Notes under the pieces: model-generated
The model's input: only the letters and a program-made list of their open reading frames with translations
The model's database searches: none
Told to the model about the DNA's origin: nothing
Program-made: the position numbers and the translations under genes
Shown here: positions 1 through 9,004 of the stretch, piece by piece
Numbering within the stretch: the first letter of the stretch is position 1
Layout: each line of letters begins with the position of its first letter
DNA from: an uncultured Pelagibacteraceae bacterium
GTDB taxonomy: Bacteria > Pseudomonadota > Alphaproteobacteria > Pelagibacterales > Pelagibacteraceae
Length of the DNA stretch: 53,026 nucleotides
Reading direction: 5' to 3'
NCBI GenBank assembly: GCA_902558205.1
Contig: CACECY010000004.1
Span: forward strand, 1 to 53,026

Positions 1-408
1 TGGAAAAAAGAGGGCGATAAAAAAACTCCAAAAGGAATATTTAAAATTGAAAATCTTTATTTTAGAAAAGATCGTAAAGAAAAACCATTAACTTCATTAA
101 AATGTATCGAAATAAGAAAAAATATGGGTTGGTGTAATGATGTTCATTTTCCAAAAAAATATAATAGACTTTTCAAAATAGAAAAAAAAATCAAACACGA
201 AAAATTAAATAGAAAAGATTTTAAGTATGATTTTTTAATTCCAATCAAGTACAACTTTACAAAACCTATTGCAGGTCTTGGAAGTTGTATTTTTATTCAC
301 TTAACTAAAGATTACAAACCTACAGCTGGTTGTATTGCTTTAAATGAAAAAGATTTTTTGATTATGATTAAATTAATTGGAAAAAATTCAAAAATAAAAA
401 TTAGTTAA
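1..408 (+). CDS. L,D-transpeptidase (YkuD) family protein, 5'-truncated by window edge
   Basis: The reading frame is open from base 1, so the N-terminus lies outside the window. The visible part begins WKKEGDKKTPKGIF, matching the YkuD pattern EGDxxTPxGxF. It ends with a histidine followed after about 15 residues by TAGCIAL, the usual His...(S/T)xGC catalytic Cys arrangement (H at about residue 100 and C at about residue 110 of the visible part). YkuD proteins are periplasmic cysteine transpeptidases acting on peptidoglycan tetrapeptides; several short YkuD proteins are only inferred to do so. Its stop overlaps the convergent yggS gene by four bases. Any signal peptide would be outside the window. 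Confidence 0.8.
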   Translation, partial: WKKEGDKKTPKGIFKIENLYFRKDRKEKPLTSLKCIEIRKNMGWCNDVHFPKKYNRLFKIEKKIKHEKLNRKDFKYDFLIPIKYNFTKPIAGLGSCIFIHLTKDYKPTAGCIALNEKDFLIMIKLIGKNSKIKIS

Positions 409-1064
409 TATCTCTGGCCAAAAATACTAGATCCAATCCTCAAATAAGTAGAATTTTTTTTAGCAGCATCTAAATAATCAGCTGACATTCCCATACTCAA
501 TTCAGTAAATCCATACTTATGATTTATTTCGCTCATTTCATTGAAATAATGTAAAGGATTTTTATCAACTGGAGGGATACACATTAAACCAACAATATTT
601 AGTTTAAGTTCTCTACAATAATCTACTAATTTTTTAATTTGATTTTTATTAATCCCAGATTTTTGATCCTCATCACCAATATTTACTTGAATAAAAATTT
701 TGATTTCTCTATTAATTTTTATTTGTTCATCAGCAATTTTTTTTGCAAGTTTTTCATTATCAACGGAATGAATATAATCAAATAATTTTACAGCAAATTT
801 AACCTTATTTGTTTGTAATCCTCCAATCATATGAAGTTGAATATTAGGTTTTTTTTCTTTTATTTCAGTCCACTTATCGACTGCTTCTTGAACTTTATTC
901 TCTCCAAAATCTAAATGTCCATATTCTATTAATGGTAAAATTTTATTTATTTTAAAAGTCTTGGATACTGCAATAATTTTTGGTAAGTTTTTATTATTTA
1001 TAAGACTTAGTTCGTACTCGATTTTTGTTTGAATATCGATTAAATTTTTAACTGTAGTATGCAT
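405..1064 (-). CDS. YggS/PROSC family pyridoxal 5'-phosphate homeostasis protein
   Basis: 219 residues, the usual length for this family. The N-terminal KIIAVSKTFK segment carries the PLP-binding lysine (about K35). Further matches are FGENKVQEA, HMIGGLQTNK, a VNIGDEDQKSG loop and MGMSADYLDAA for phosphate binding. These proteins are fold-type III PLP carriers without a well-defined catalytic reaction, thought to buffer PLP and affect amino-acid balance. The start codon lies in the palindrome ATGCAT, whose other strand starts the divergent ThiE-like gene. No Shine-Dalgarno sequence is obvious. Confidence 0.93.
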   Translation of the reverse strand: MHTTVKNLIDIQTKIEYELSLINNKNLPKIIAVSKTFKINKILPLIEYGHLDFGENKVQEAVDKWTEIKEKKPNIQLHMIGGLQTNKVKFAVKLFDYIHSVDNEKLAKKIADEQIKINREIKIFIQVNIGDEDQKSGINKNQIKKLVDYCRELKLNIVGLMCIPPVDKNPLHYFNEMSEINHKYGFTELSMGMSADYLDAAKKNSTYLRIGSSIFGQRY

Positions 1065-1601
1065 TTTTTCTCTAACTATTATCTTACAGATAAGTTTGAT
1101 ACAAAAGAAATAAATAAACTAGATAAAAAAACAATAATTATTTATAGAAATTATAAAGAAAATTCTATTAATTTAACTTTATTAAAAGAATTTAAAAATT
1201 TGTGCCAAAAAAGAAATTTAAAACTTTTTATTTCTAATAATTTCAAACTAGCTTTATATTTGAGGTTAGATGGTGTTTATATCCCCTCATTTAACAAATC
1301 TTTGTCTCACCTGAATTACTCATTATATAAAAACTTCATGACTATTGGTTCGGCACACAATGTTAAAGAAATCAGAATTAAAGAAAAACAAAAGGTGGAT
1401 CAAATTGTTTTATCTTCATTATTTAAAAAAAATAAAAATTATTTAGGATTGTATCGTTTTAAAATACTTAAAAACTTAACCAAAAAAAATGTTATTGTGC
1501 TGGGCGGGGTAACAAAAAATAATAAAAAGCAGATTAAGTTAGTGAACTGTAATAGTTTTGCTGGAATATCTTATTTCAAAAAAAAAGCCCCTACAAATTA
1601 A
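1059..1601 (+). CDS. Divergent thiamine-phosphate synthase/TenI-like protein
   Basis: 180 residues with a recognisable ThiE/TenI TIM-barrel plan: an N-terminal NYYLTD strand, DGVYIPS where ThiE has a GVHLGQ-type motif, IGSAHNVKE where ThiE has a G-S-H-E motif, and VIVLGGVT near the C-terminus. ThiE joins HMP-PP and thiazole phosphate. Here the HLGQ and phosphate-loop residues are weakly conserved, so activity as thiamine-phosphate synthase is uncertain. The likely ATG is the only sensible one, since an in-frame stop lies 18 bases upstream. The last codons form the left arm of the terminator at 1584-1613 and the stop codon sits in its loop. Confidence 0.7.
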   Translation: MHFFSNYYLTDKFDTKEINKLDKKTIIIYRNYKENSINLTLLKEFKNLCQKRNLKLFISNNFKLALYLRLDGVYIPSFNKSLSHLNYSLYKNFMTIGSAHNVKEIRIKEKQKVDQIVLSSLFKKNKNYLGLYRFKILKNLTKKNVIVLGGVTKNNKKQIKLVNCNSFAGISYFKKKAPTN

Positions 1602-1613
1602 TGTAGGGGCTTT
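1584..1613 (-). terminator. Rho-independent terminator, likely bidirectional
   Basis: Nine-base perfect stem (1587-1595 with 1602-1610), extended by three A-T pairs, and a six-base AATTAA loop. On the minus strand it is followed by nine T residues, an ideal terminator for the porin gene. On the plus strand it is followed by TTTAAATTTAAA and may also end the ThiE-like transcript. Confidence 0.88.
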
Positions 1614-1640
1614 AAATTTAAATTATTAAACTATTGCTTA

Positions 1641-2570
1641 TTAGAATGCAAAAGCAAGATTTAACATAGTAACTTCAGCATCAGAACCAGCAGCTCCGCT
1701 AGCACTTTCTACTTCATTGAAACCACCACCGATAGTGATTGATCCCATTGTGTAAGATGCACTTAAACCAGTGTTAATCTCATCGTCAGCTTTAGTATCA
1801 ATTTCTACTGTTTGTCTACCAACAGAAACAGATAGGTTTTCATTCACAGCGAATGATACACCCATGTGCATTGCTTCTTGGTCGTTAGTAGCAGTTGAGT
1901 CATAGTTGATGTCTGTTCTTTGAATAGCAGCAGTTATTGCGCCTGCACTATACTTAAGACCAACTGTATCATGTACAGCTACATCACCATCGTCGAATCT
2001 ACCAGCAACAGCTGTTACACCGTCCATAGCGTATGAAAGACCAATTGATCCCTCTGCAGCATTTGCAGATACAGTATCATTGATTGCGTTGTAACCTAAA
2101 CTTACAGTTAAATCACCAACAGTGTTTGAGTAACCCCACATGCTAGTTGTACTTCTTCCACCAATACCTGCAGCAATACCATTGTCTACAGCGTTAGTGT
2201 TTTCGTATACAGCTGTGTAAGCAGTAGGAACGATATCTTTAACAGTATCAACACCACCTGCGTTTACAGAGTTACCTGAGAACGTTATAGTTCCCATACC
2301 ATCACCTAAACCTAAAGTTAGTTTGTAGTCATCATAGTTACCACCATCTAACTCGTAGCTTACGCCAACAGTCATACCATTATCTAGATCTCCACCACCA
2401 GAAAATGTAACACTGTCACCCATAGTCCATGGATTAGCGTTAGAATTAGTGCTAAGTCCACTGTAGTTTAACGATGCTGAACCACTTACACTCATCTCAC
2501 CAGCATACGCTGAAGAAGCTACAAGTGTAGTAGCAAGAGCAGTCAAACCTACTTTTTTTAGTTTGTTCAT
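1641..2570 (-). CDS. Outer-membrane porin, Gram-negative porin family
   Basis: 309 residues. A signal peptide occupies roughly residues 1-23 (MNKLKKVGL...ASSAYAG, cleavage after AYA). The mature part begins EMSVSGSASLNYSG and alternates Gly/Ser/Thr-rich beta strands to a C-terminal strand ending NLAFAF, with the terminal Phe needed for Bam assembly. It should form a diffusion pore for small solutes. Base composition is unlike its neighbours (24 G/C of 60 at 2101-2160 against 13 of 60 at 3421-3480), which suggests selection for high expression. A good Shine-Dalgarno (AGGAG) precedes the ATG and a strong terminator follows. Confidence 0.9.
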   Translation of the reverse strand: MNKLKKVGLTALATTLVASSAYAGEMSVSGSASLNYSGLSTNSNANPWTMGDSVTFSGGGDLDNGMTVGVSYELDGGNYDDYKLTLGLGDGMGTITFSGNSVNAGGVDTVKDIVPTAYTAVYENTNAVDNGIAAGIGGRSTTSMWGYSNTVGDLTVSLGYNAINDTVSANAAEGSIGLSYAMDGVTAVAGRFDDGDVAVHDTVGLKYSAGAITAAIQRTDINYDSTATNDQEAMHMGVSFAVNENLSVSVGRQTVEIDTKADDEINTGLSASYTMGSITIGGGFNEVESASGAAGSDAEVTMLNLAFAF

Positions 2571-2597
2571 ATTAGTACTCCTAATTGTTAATAATTA

Positions 2598-2603
2598 ATT
2601 ATA
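2598..2603 (-). promoter_or_regulatory. Candidate -10 element of the porin promoter
   Basis: On the minus strand the spacer upstream of the porin ATG contains a perfect TATAAT 28 bases before the start codon, leaving a short leader carrying AGGAG. No clear -35 hexamer is seen at the usual 16-18 base spacing, so activation by a regulator is possible. Confidence 0.5.
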
Positions 2604-2676
2604 AACGTGAACAAACTACCAAAAATTTCCTTTTTATTTGCTCTAAAGTTAAAATAATCTATCTTTTTTCTTTTAT

Positions 2677-2694
2677 TGTGATAAATTTATCACA
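2677..2694. promoter_or_regulatory. Perfect 18-bp palindrome, candidate operator
   Basis: TGTGATAAATTTATCACA is a perfect inverted repeat between the divergent porin and DUF3576 genes. A further half-site, GTGATAAATT, starts at 2710, exactly 32 bases (about three helical turns) after the first GTGATAAATT at 2678. The TGTGA/TCACA arms resemble CRP/FNR-family sites, but the spacing (eight bases between TGTGA arms, six between TGAT arms) matches neither consensus. The regulator is unknown. Confidence 0.55.
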
Positions 2695-2790
2695 TAATTA
2701 ACTGTTTTAGTGATAAATTAAAAGGTGTATTTAATAGCGTTAATTCTTACTAGTTTAATATTACTTTTTATGCAACTTATCTCTAAACCT

Positions 2791-3375
2791 ATGAAAATAA
2801 TCACTATAGCAATTTCTCTCATTTCTCTGATGTTTTTAACGGGCTGTGAGGCATTAAAATATAAAAAAGTTAGTGCTAAAGATTTTCCCGCTGACCCGAA
2901 AGAACGAATAAAAAAAAATATGGAAGAAGGACGTGGATTTAGAATAATGGGTGGCGATAAAAATAAAGGGACAAACTATTCATTTGCTACATCTAACCCT
3001 CTATGGCGTGCAACTTTGGATACTTTAGACTTTATGCCTTTAGTATCAGCAAATTATAGTGGTGGGATAGTTGTCACGGATTGGTATTCTGAAAATGATA
3101 ATCCCCGAGAATCTATAAAAATTTCAATAAGATTTTTAACAAATGAAATTAGATCTGATGCTTTAGATGTTAATGTCTTTTATAAAGAATGCTCTGAGGA
3201 TTTGTCAAATTGTAGTGTAAATAAAAAAAATAATGAAGTAGCCTCTCAAATTACATTGAGTATACTAAAAAAAGCTAGTCAATATGAGAAACAAAGAATT
3301 GATAAGTATAAAAAAGAAAACCCATATGAAGTTTCTACTCCAACAAAAGAAAGAGACCTGCCTAAAAATCAATAG
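2791..3375 (+). CDS. DUF3576 family lipoprotein
   Basis: 194 residues from the chosen start. The ATG at 2791 gives a lipoprotein signal, MKIITIAIS...LMFLTGC, with the acylated Cys at residue 19. Upstream in-frame starts exist (GTG at 2725, ATG at 2770) and would add a second hydrophobic stretch that fits a lipoprotein less well. The body has features of the DUF3576 family, including NPLWRATLDTLDFMPL and a VTDWY strand. Function is unknown; the family is often encoded next to leuS in alphaproteobacteria, as here (24 bases upstream). It probably sits in the envelope, perhaps at the inner face of the outer membrane. Confidence 0.85.
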   Translation: MKIITIAISLISLMFLTGCEALKYKKVSAKDFPADPKERIKKNMEEGRGFRIMGGDKNKGTNYSFATSNPLWRATLDTLDFMPLVSANYSGGIVVTDWYSENDNPRESIKISIRFLTNEIRSDALDVNVFYKECSEDLSNCSVNKKNNEVASQITLSILKKASQYEKQRIDKYKKENPYEVSTPTKERDLPKNQ

Positions 3376-3399
3376 TTTAAATTAATAAACTCTTAAACT

Positions 3400-5940
3400 A
3401 TGGAAAGATATAATTTTAATTTAATAGAAAATAAATGGCAAAAACATTGGCTTGATAATAACGTTTTTAAATCCAAAATAGATCAAACTAAGAAAAAATT
3501 TTATTGCTTAGAAATGTTTCCTTATCCTTCAGGTAAAATTCATATGGGTCATGTAAGAAATTATACCATAGGAGATGTTTTATCTCGTTACAAAACTCTT
3601 GAGGGTTTTAATGTTTTACACCCAATGGGATGGGACTCATTTGGTATGCCTGCAGAAAATGCCGCAAAAGAAAATAATTTGAATCCAAAAGATTGGACAG
3701 AAAACAACATAAAAGTAATGAAAACTCAATTAAAAATGTTGGGATTATCATTGGACTGGGATAGAGAAATTTCTACATGTTCTCCAGATTATTATGAGCA
3801 TCAACAAAAATTATTTTTAGACCTCTACGATAAAGGATTGGTTTATAGAAAAGAAAGCTATGTAAATTGGGACCCTGTAGATCAAACAGTTCTTGCAAAT
3901 GAACAAGTAATTGATGGTAAGGGCTGGAGATCAGGTGCCTTAGTAGAAAGAAAAAAATTAAATCAATGGTTTTTTAAAATTTCATATTTTTCAGAAGAAT
4001 TACTTTCTGATTTATCTACTCTAAATGAGTGGCCAGAAAAAGTTAAGATCATGCAAAAAAATTGGATAGGAAAATCATATGGGTGCGAAATTGATTTTAA
4101 AATTGAGGGTTCTAAAGAAATCAAGGTAATCAAATGTTACACTACAAGACCTGACACTCTTTTTGGTTTTTCTTTTTTAGCATTATCAGTTGACCACCCC
4201 ATTTCAAAATATTATGAAAATGATAAAGATTTTCAAAAATTTAGCAAAGAATGTTCTAAGACTGGAACAACTGAAGAGTCTATTGCAAATGCAATTAAAA
4301 TTGGTTTTAAAACAAACCTTTTAGCAGTAAATCCACTTGACCCCAAAAATAAAGTTCCTGTTTACTTTGCTAATTTTGTTTTGATGGATTATGGATTTGG
4401 AGCAGTGTTTGGATGTCCTGCTCATGATCAGAGAGATTTTGAATTTGCAAAAAAATACAATCTTGAAATCAAAACTGTTGTGAAACCAAGTAATGAAGAT
4501 GATAATTTTACTGTAAAAGATGAAGCCTACTCAGGTCCCGGGGTATTAATAAACTCAGAATATTTGAATGATTTAAAAGTACCTGGCGAGTCAATTGATC
4601 AAACAATTAAACTTTTAGAAAAAAAGAAATTAGGGAAAAAGAAAACAAATTATAGACTAAAAGATTGGGGAATTTCTCGACAAAGATATTGGGGATGTCC
4701 TATCCCAATTGCTTACGATAATGATAACAACATTGTAAAGATTCCAGAAAATCAATTACCAGTAAAGCTACCAAAAAATGTTAATCTAAAAGTAAATGGA
4801 AATCCACTTGATGCACTAGATGAATGGAAAAATATTGAGATTAATGGAAAAAAATGTGTGAGAGAAACCGATACACTTGACACTTTTGTAGACTCCTCAT
4901 GGTATTTTTTAAGATTTTGCTCAGCTGAAAATAAAGAAGTTCCTTTCAATAAAACGGACATAGATTATTGGATGCCTGTAGATCAATATGTAGGTGGTGT
5001 TGAACATGCAATTTTACATTTGTTATATTCAAGATTTTTTACGAGAGCGCTAAGATTAAATAATGATGAACTAAAAATTAATGAGCCATTTAAAGGTTTA
5101 TTTACTCAAGGAATGGTTTGTCATGAGACTTATAAGAATGAAGATAATAATTGGCTAAGTCCCGACGAGGTGACGTCTAATAATGGAAAAGATTTTTATG
5201 AGAAAGATAATCCAAATAAAAAGGTTAAAGTTGGGCCCTCAGAATCAATGTCTAAATCAAAAAAAAATACAATAGATCCGCAAAATATAATTAAAAAATA
5301 TGGAGCCGACTCAGTTAGATTTTTCATACTAGCAGATAGTCCACCCGATAGAGATGTAAAATGGACAGATGAAGGTATATTATCATCTTACAAGTTCGTT
5401 CAAAAATTTTGGATATTAAGTGAAGAAATTTTAGAATTAAATAAAAAAACTGCTGATATATTTAATGAGGAACTTGAGAGTTTCACAAATCAAATTATCG
5501 ATAAAATAAATCAGTCTTTGAATAAATTTAGATACAATGTCATAATTGCAACATTTCATGAAATCTACTCTCACTACAAAAAGATAATCGAAAAAAATAA
5601 AAATTTTAAAAATCTTAAAAATAATTTTGAAAAAATCTTAATTTTGGTAATTCCTGTAATGCCTCATCTAGCTCATGAGTGCTTAAAAAGATTTGATTAT
5701 AATAAAAAATTGTCTTGGCCAGTAGTTGAAGAAAAATATTTAAAAAATGAGAGAAGTAATATTGTTATTCAAATAAATGGTAAAAAAAGAAATATTATAA
5801 GTGTAGAAAATAATATTGAAGAAAAAGTTTTAGTTGAAAAAATTAATAATCAGAAATTAATCGAAAAATACCTAGAAAACAAAAAAATAACCAAGATAAT
5901 TTATGTTAAAAATAGAATAATAAATTATATTATTTCATAA
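3400..5940 (+). CDS. leuS: Leucyl-tRNA synthetase
   Basis: 846 residues, normal for bacterial LeuRS. Class I signature motifs are visible: [11 protein letters not shown] (HIGH-type, HMGH at 48-51) and MSKSK at 617-621. Between them lies the CP1 editing region with TTRPDTLFG and CPAHDQRD, which removes mischarged amino acids. The C-terminal anticodon-binding region includes [12 protein letters not shown] and VMPHLAHE. It charges tRNA-Leu with leucine in the cytoplasm. It ends one base into the lptE start (TAATG), the first junction of the conserved leuS-lptE-holA operon. Confidence 0.98.
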   Translation: MERYNFNLIENKWQKHWLDNNVFKSKIDQTKKKFYCLEMFPYPSGKIHMGHVRNYTIGDVLSRYKTLEGFNVLHPMGWDSFGMPAENAAKENNLNPKDWTENNIKVMKTQLKMLGLSLDWDREISTCSPDYYEHQQKLFLDLYDKGLVYRKESYVNWDPVDQTVLANEQVIDGKGWRSGALVERKKLNQWFFKISYFSEELLSDLSTLNEWPEKVKIMQKNWIGKSYGCEIDFKIEGSKEIKVIKCYTTRPDTLFGFSFLALSVDHPISKYYENDKDFQKFSKECSKTGTTEESIANAIKIGFKTNLLAVNPLDPKNKVPVYFANFVLMDYGFGAVFGCPAHDQRDFEFAKKYNLEIKTVVKPSNEDDNFTVKDEAYSGPGVLINSEYLNDLKVPGESIDQTIKLLEKKKLGKKKTNYRLKDWGISRQRYWGCPIPIAYDNDNNIVKIPENQLPVKLPKNVNLKVNGNPLDALDEWKNIEINGKKCVRETDTLDTFVDSSWYFLRFCSAENKEVPFNKTDIDYWMPVDQYVGGVEHAILHLLYSRFFTRALRLNNDELKINEPFKGLFTQGMVCHETYKNEDNNWLSPDEVTSNNGKDFYEKDNPNKKVKVGPSESMSKSKKNTIDPQNIIKKYGADSVRFFILADSPPDRDVKWTDEGILSSYKFVQKFWILSEEILELNKKTADIFNEELESFTNQIIDKINQSLNKFRYNVIIATFHEIYSHYKKIIEKNKNFKNLKNNFEKILILVIPVMPHLAHECLKRFDYNKKLSWPVVEEKYLKNERSNIVIQINGKKRNIISVENNIEEKVLVEKINNQKLIEKYLENKKITKIIYVKNRIINYIIS

Positions 5941-6389
5941 TGAAAAAAATTTTATTTCTTTTAATTTTGTTTACGGTCAGCTGCGGGTATCAACCGATTC
6001 ACCTAATTTCAGACAAACAAAACTTTAAGTTTTCAAAAATATCAATTCAAGGAAACGAAGAAATAAATAAAAAGATAATCAATTCAATATCTTTTGAAGA
6101 AGACGACACAGACAAGTCTTTGAATGAACTAATATTAAATAGTTATTACGAAATTTTGGAGACAGCAAAAAATTCTAAAGGTCAAGTTGAGTCATACAGA
6201 TCAAAAATTTTTGTAACTCTTAAAATTAGAGATAACAAAGAAATAATTAAGGAAAGAGATTTTTTTAATGAATTTTCTTTTAATACAAAAAAAAATAAGT
6301 TTGATTTGATACAATATCAAAAACAAATACAAAATAATCTGATTAAAGAGGTTATCAGAGATATTAATATTTATTTAAATCTCGGATGA
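5940..6389 (+). CDS. lptE: LPS-assembly lipoprotein LptE
   Basis: 149 residues. The N-terminal signal [19 protein letters not shown] contains a lipobox with Cys15, followed by GYQP, characteristic of LptE. LptE plugs the LptD barrel and inserts lipopolysaccharide into the outer membrane. Sequence conservation after the N-terminus is low, as usual for this family. The position between leuS and holA, with one-base and four-base overlaps at either end, is the standard proteobacterial arrangement and supports the call. Confidence 0.87.
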   Translation: MKKILFLLILFTVSCGYQPIHLISDKQNFKFSKISIQGNEEINKKIINSISFEEDDTDKSLNELILNSYYEILETAKNSKGQVESYRSKIFVTLKIRDNKEIIKERDFFNEFSFNTKKNKFDLIQYQKQIQNNLIKEVIRDINIYLNLG

Positions 6390-7378
6390 TAGTTAAAAAT
6401 TTAGATTTAAAAAAAAATCTTAAAGGCAATAAAAATTTTCTACTACATGGGATAAACTCTGGTTTAATAAATCAAACAATAGATGATACTTTAAAACCAA
6501 ATTTTTCCAAAAATATCTATAATTATGACGAACAAGAAATTTTATCCAATTCAGATCAATTTAAAGAGGATGTCTTTAACAAGTCTTTTTTTGAAGAGGA
6601 TAAACTTATAATCATTAATAGAGCTTCAGACAAAATTAAAAATATTTTAGAGGAAATAATTGAAAAACAAATCGATGATTTAACATTAATTGTTAAATCT
6701 GGAATATTAGATAAAAAGTCTAAGCTGAGGATTTTTTTTGAGAAAGAAAAAAATACAATTGCAACTGCTTATTATGAAGATGGTTATCGAGATTTGAATT
6801 CAATAATCCAAAAATTCTTTTATGAAAAAAAAATTAAAATTTCATCTCAATCAACAAATGTTTTAATTGAAAGATCTAATGGAAATAGAATTAATTTAAT
6901 TAATGAATTAGATAAAATTTCAAATTATTTGTTTAATAAAAAAAAAATTGATTATGAAGAAATTTGTAAATTAACAAATTTATCTGAAAACCATAAAATT
7001 TCTGATTTGACTGATCATGCATTGGCAAATAATAAACTTAAAACTTTAAACATAATAAATGAAAACATCTTAACTTCAGAAGATTACATTCTTATTCTAA
7101 AAAATTTTTTATACAAAATTAAAAGACTTAAAAAACTAAAGAAAAATCTTGAGGGAAACAAAAACTTGGAAAGTGTGATTTCATCCTATAAGCCACCTAT
7201 ATTTTGGAAAGAAAAAGATATAATTAAAAAACAATTAAGAATAATTTCTCTTGAAAAGCTAAATGCACTTTCTGTTAAAGTAAATGATTTGGAAAAATTG
7301 ATAAAAGAAAATTCTAAAATATCAGGCTTGCTTTTATATAACTTTATTCTAGAACTTTTTAGTATTGCTAATAATTAG
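6386..7378 (+). CDS. holA: DNA polymerase III delta subunit
   Basis: 330 residues, usual HolA length. It starts in an ATGA overlap with lptE. The N-terminal part has the HolA pattern (LLHGINSGLI, then a LIIINRASDKI strand) and the C-terminal part the helical collar domain (NNKLKTLNIINENIL, PPIFWKEKD). HolA is the wrench that opens the beta clamp within the clamp loader. Its 3' end overlaps the convergent parB gene by 11 bases, so the two transcripts are complementary at their ends. Confidence 0.92.
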   Translation: MIVKNLDLKKNLKGNKNFLLHGINSGLINQTIDDTLKPNFSKNIYNYDEQEILSNSDQFKEDVFNKSFFEEDKLIIINRASDKIKNILEEIIEKQIDDLTLIVKSGILDKKSKLRIFFEKEKNTIATAYYEDGYRDLNSIIQKFFYEKKIKISSQSTNVLIERSNGNRINLINELDKISNYLFNKKKIDYEEICKLTNLSENHKISDLTDHALANNKLKTLNIINENILTSEDYILILKNFLYKIKRLKKLKKNLEGNKNLESVISSYKPPIFWKEKDIIKKQLRIISLEKLNALSVKVNDLEKLIKENSKISGLLLYNFILELFSIANN

Positions 7379-8210
7379 ATTTAATTATTTCAATAATTTT
7401 GTTTAATTGGTCTAATTCTTTATATCCAAATGTAATTGTTCCTTTATTTTGCTTATTATTTTTAATAGCAACATTTAATCCAATTTTTTCAGATAATGAA
7501 TTTTCTAAATCTTTAATATTAGGATCCTTATTATCTTTGAGTTTATTTTTTTTTGTTTTAAAAATTTTAACAAAATTTTCAGTTTGTCTAACTGAAAGCT
7601 TTTTTTCTATAATTTTATTAGCTACAAAACTTGCATTTTCAAGACCGACTAAAATTTTTGCATGACCAGCGCTTATTTTTAAAGATTCAATTAGCTTTAT
7701 CACGCTTTCGGGTAACGTTAAAAGTCTCAATGAGTTTGTAATATAGCTTCTACTTTTTCCAATGAATTTTGAAACTTTTTCTTGGTCATAGTTAAATTCA
7801 TCAATTAATTTTTTGTAACCTTGGGCTTCTTCTAATGGATTTAAATCATGTCTTTGAATATTTTCAACTATTGCAAATTCCAAAGATTTTAAGTCATCCG
7901 CTTCTGTAATAACAACTGGTACATTATGAAGACCAGCCTTTTGAGCGGCAAGCCACCTTCTTTCACCTGCAATAATTTCGTATTTGGAAATATCATCACC
8001 AGATTTTCTGACTACAATTGGTTGTATTATTCCCCTTTCCTTAATAGAGTTAGTCAGTTCCTCTAAATTGCTCTCTTCGAAAATTTTTCTTGGTTGATAT
8101 TTATTTGGTACTAAATCACTAACTGACAATTGATTTTTTAAAGGTTCAACCTTTGTTTCTCCTATTAGTGAGGATAAACCTCGTCCTAGTCCCTTTTTAA
8201 TTTTATCCAT
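7368..8210 (-). CDS. parB: Chromosome partitioning protein ParB
   Basis: 280 residues. The N-terminus LGRGLSSLIG is the ParA-interacting segment. Next come the ParB/Srx CTPase motifs QPRKIF, GIIQPIVVR and GERRWLAAQKAGL, then a helix-turn-helix region (YDQEKVSKFIGKSRSYITNSLRLL) for parS binding and a short C-terminal dimerisation domain. ParB loads at parS and spreads as a CTP-gated clamp to position the origin. Its start overlaps the parA stop by one base. The cognate parS lies about 1.4 kb upstream inside rsmG. Confidence 0.97.
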   Translation of the reverse strand: MDKIKKGLGRGLSSLIGETKVEPLKNQLSVSDLVPNKYQPRKIFEESNLEELTNSIKERGIIQPIVVRKSGDDISKYEIIAGERRWLAAQKAGLHNVPVVITEADDLKSLEFAIVENIQRHDLNPLEEAQGYKKLIDEFNYDQEKVSKFIGKSRSYITNSLRLLTLPESVIKLIESLKISAGHAKILVGLENASFVANKIIEKKLSVRQTENFVKIFKTKKNKLKDNKDPNIKDLENSLSEKIGLNVAIKNNKQNKGTITFGYKELDQLNKIIEIIKSNY

Positions 8211-9004
8211 TAAGCTGCACTTCCTATTGAAGATTCTTGACTTATAAATTCATCAGTAAAATTAAAATATGATTTACTTCCTGGGCAAGCTTTGTCATAA
8301 ATTAAAACTGGCATTCCATGTGATGGCGCTTCAGATAATCTCACATTTCTTGGAATAACTGTTGTATAAACTTTATCACTAAAATAATCTCTAGCCTCTT
8401 TTTCAACTTGAGAAGATAACTTATTTCGTTTGTCATACATCGTTAAAAGTATGCCCCTTATTTTTAGATCGGGATTTAAACTTACTTTTATCCTTTCAAT
8501 TGTCTTCATAAGCTGAGTTAAGCCCTCCAGAGCAAAAAATTCTGTTTGTAGGGGGACTAAAAGTGAACCGGAAGATACTAAAGCCATAACTGTCAATAAA
8601 CTCAATGAAGGTGGACAATCAATTAAAACATAATCATATAATCCTCTAGAATTGTTTAAATACGTGGTTAATTTAGCCTTTAATATGAAGGCCCTGTTAC
8701 CATCTTCTGCTGTTTCTACCTCTAGACCTGATAAATCCACATTAGAAGTAATTATATCTAAATTTTCAAACTGAGTTTTTTTAATTACTTCATTTATTTC
8801 TTTAGAACCATTTAGGACCCCGTAAATCGTGTCACTAGAATCATCCATATTTGATAGTCCTAGTCCTGTTGTTGCATTTCCCTGAGGATCAAGATCGATA
8901 ACTAAAATTTTTTTATTTAGCTGCGATAATCCAGCTGCAAGATTTATTACAGTAGTGGTTTTTCCTACCCCGCCCTTTTGATTTATAATTGAAATGATTT
9001 GCAT
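8210..9004 (-). CDS. parA: Chromosome partitioning ATPase ParA
   Basis: 264 residues. It has the deviant Walker A motif of ParA/MinD ATPases, KGGVGKTTT (about residues 10-18), followed by VIDLDPQGNATTGLG and YDVL-type switch II (YVLIDCPPSL). RNVRLSEAPSHG near the C-terminus is typical of chromosomal ParA (Soj). It binds DNA non-specifically in its ATP form and moves ParB-parS complexes. It lies directly downstream of rsmG with no spacer and runs into parB with a one-base overlap. Confidence 0.97.
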   Translation of the reverse strand: MQIISIINQKGGVGKTTTVINLAAGLSQLNKKILVIDLDPQGNATTGLGLSNMDDSSDTIYGVLNGSKEINEVIKKTQFENLDIITSNVDLSGLEVETAEDGNRAFILKAKLTTYLNNSRGLYDYVLIDCPPSLSLLTVMALVSSGSLLVPLQTEFFALEGLTQLMKTIERIKVSLNPDLKIRGILLTMYDKRNKLSSQVEKEARDYFSDKVYTTVIPRNVRLSEAPSHGMPVLIYDKACPGSKSYFNFTDEFISQESSIGSAA

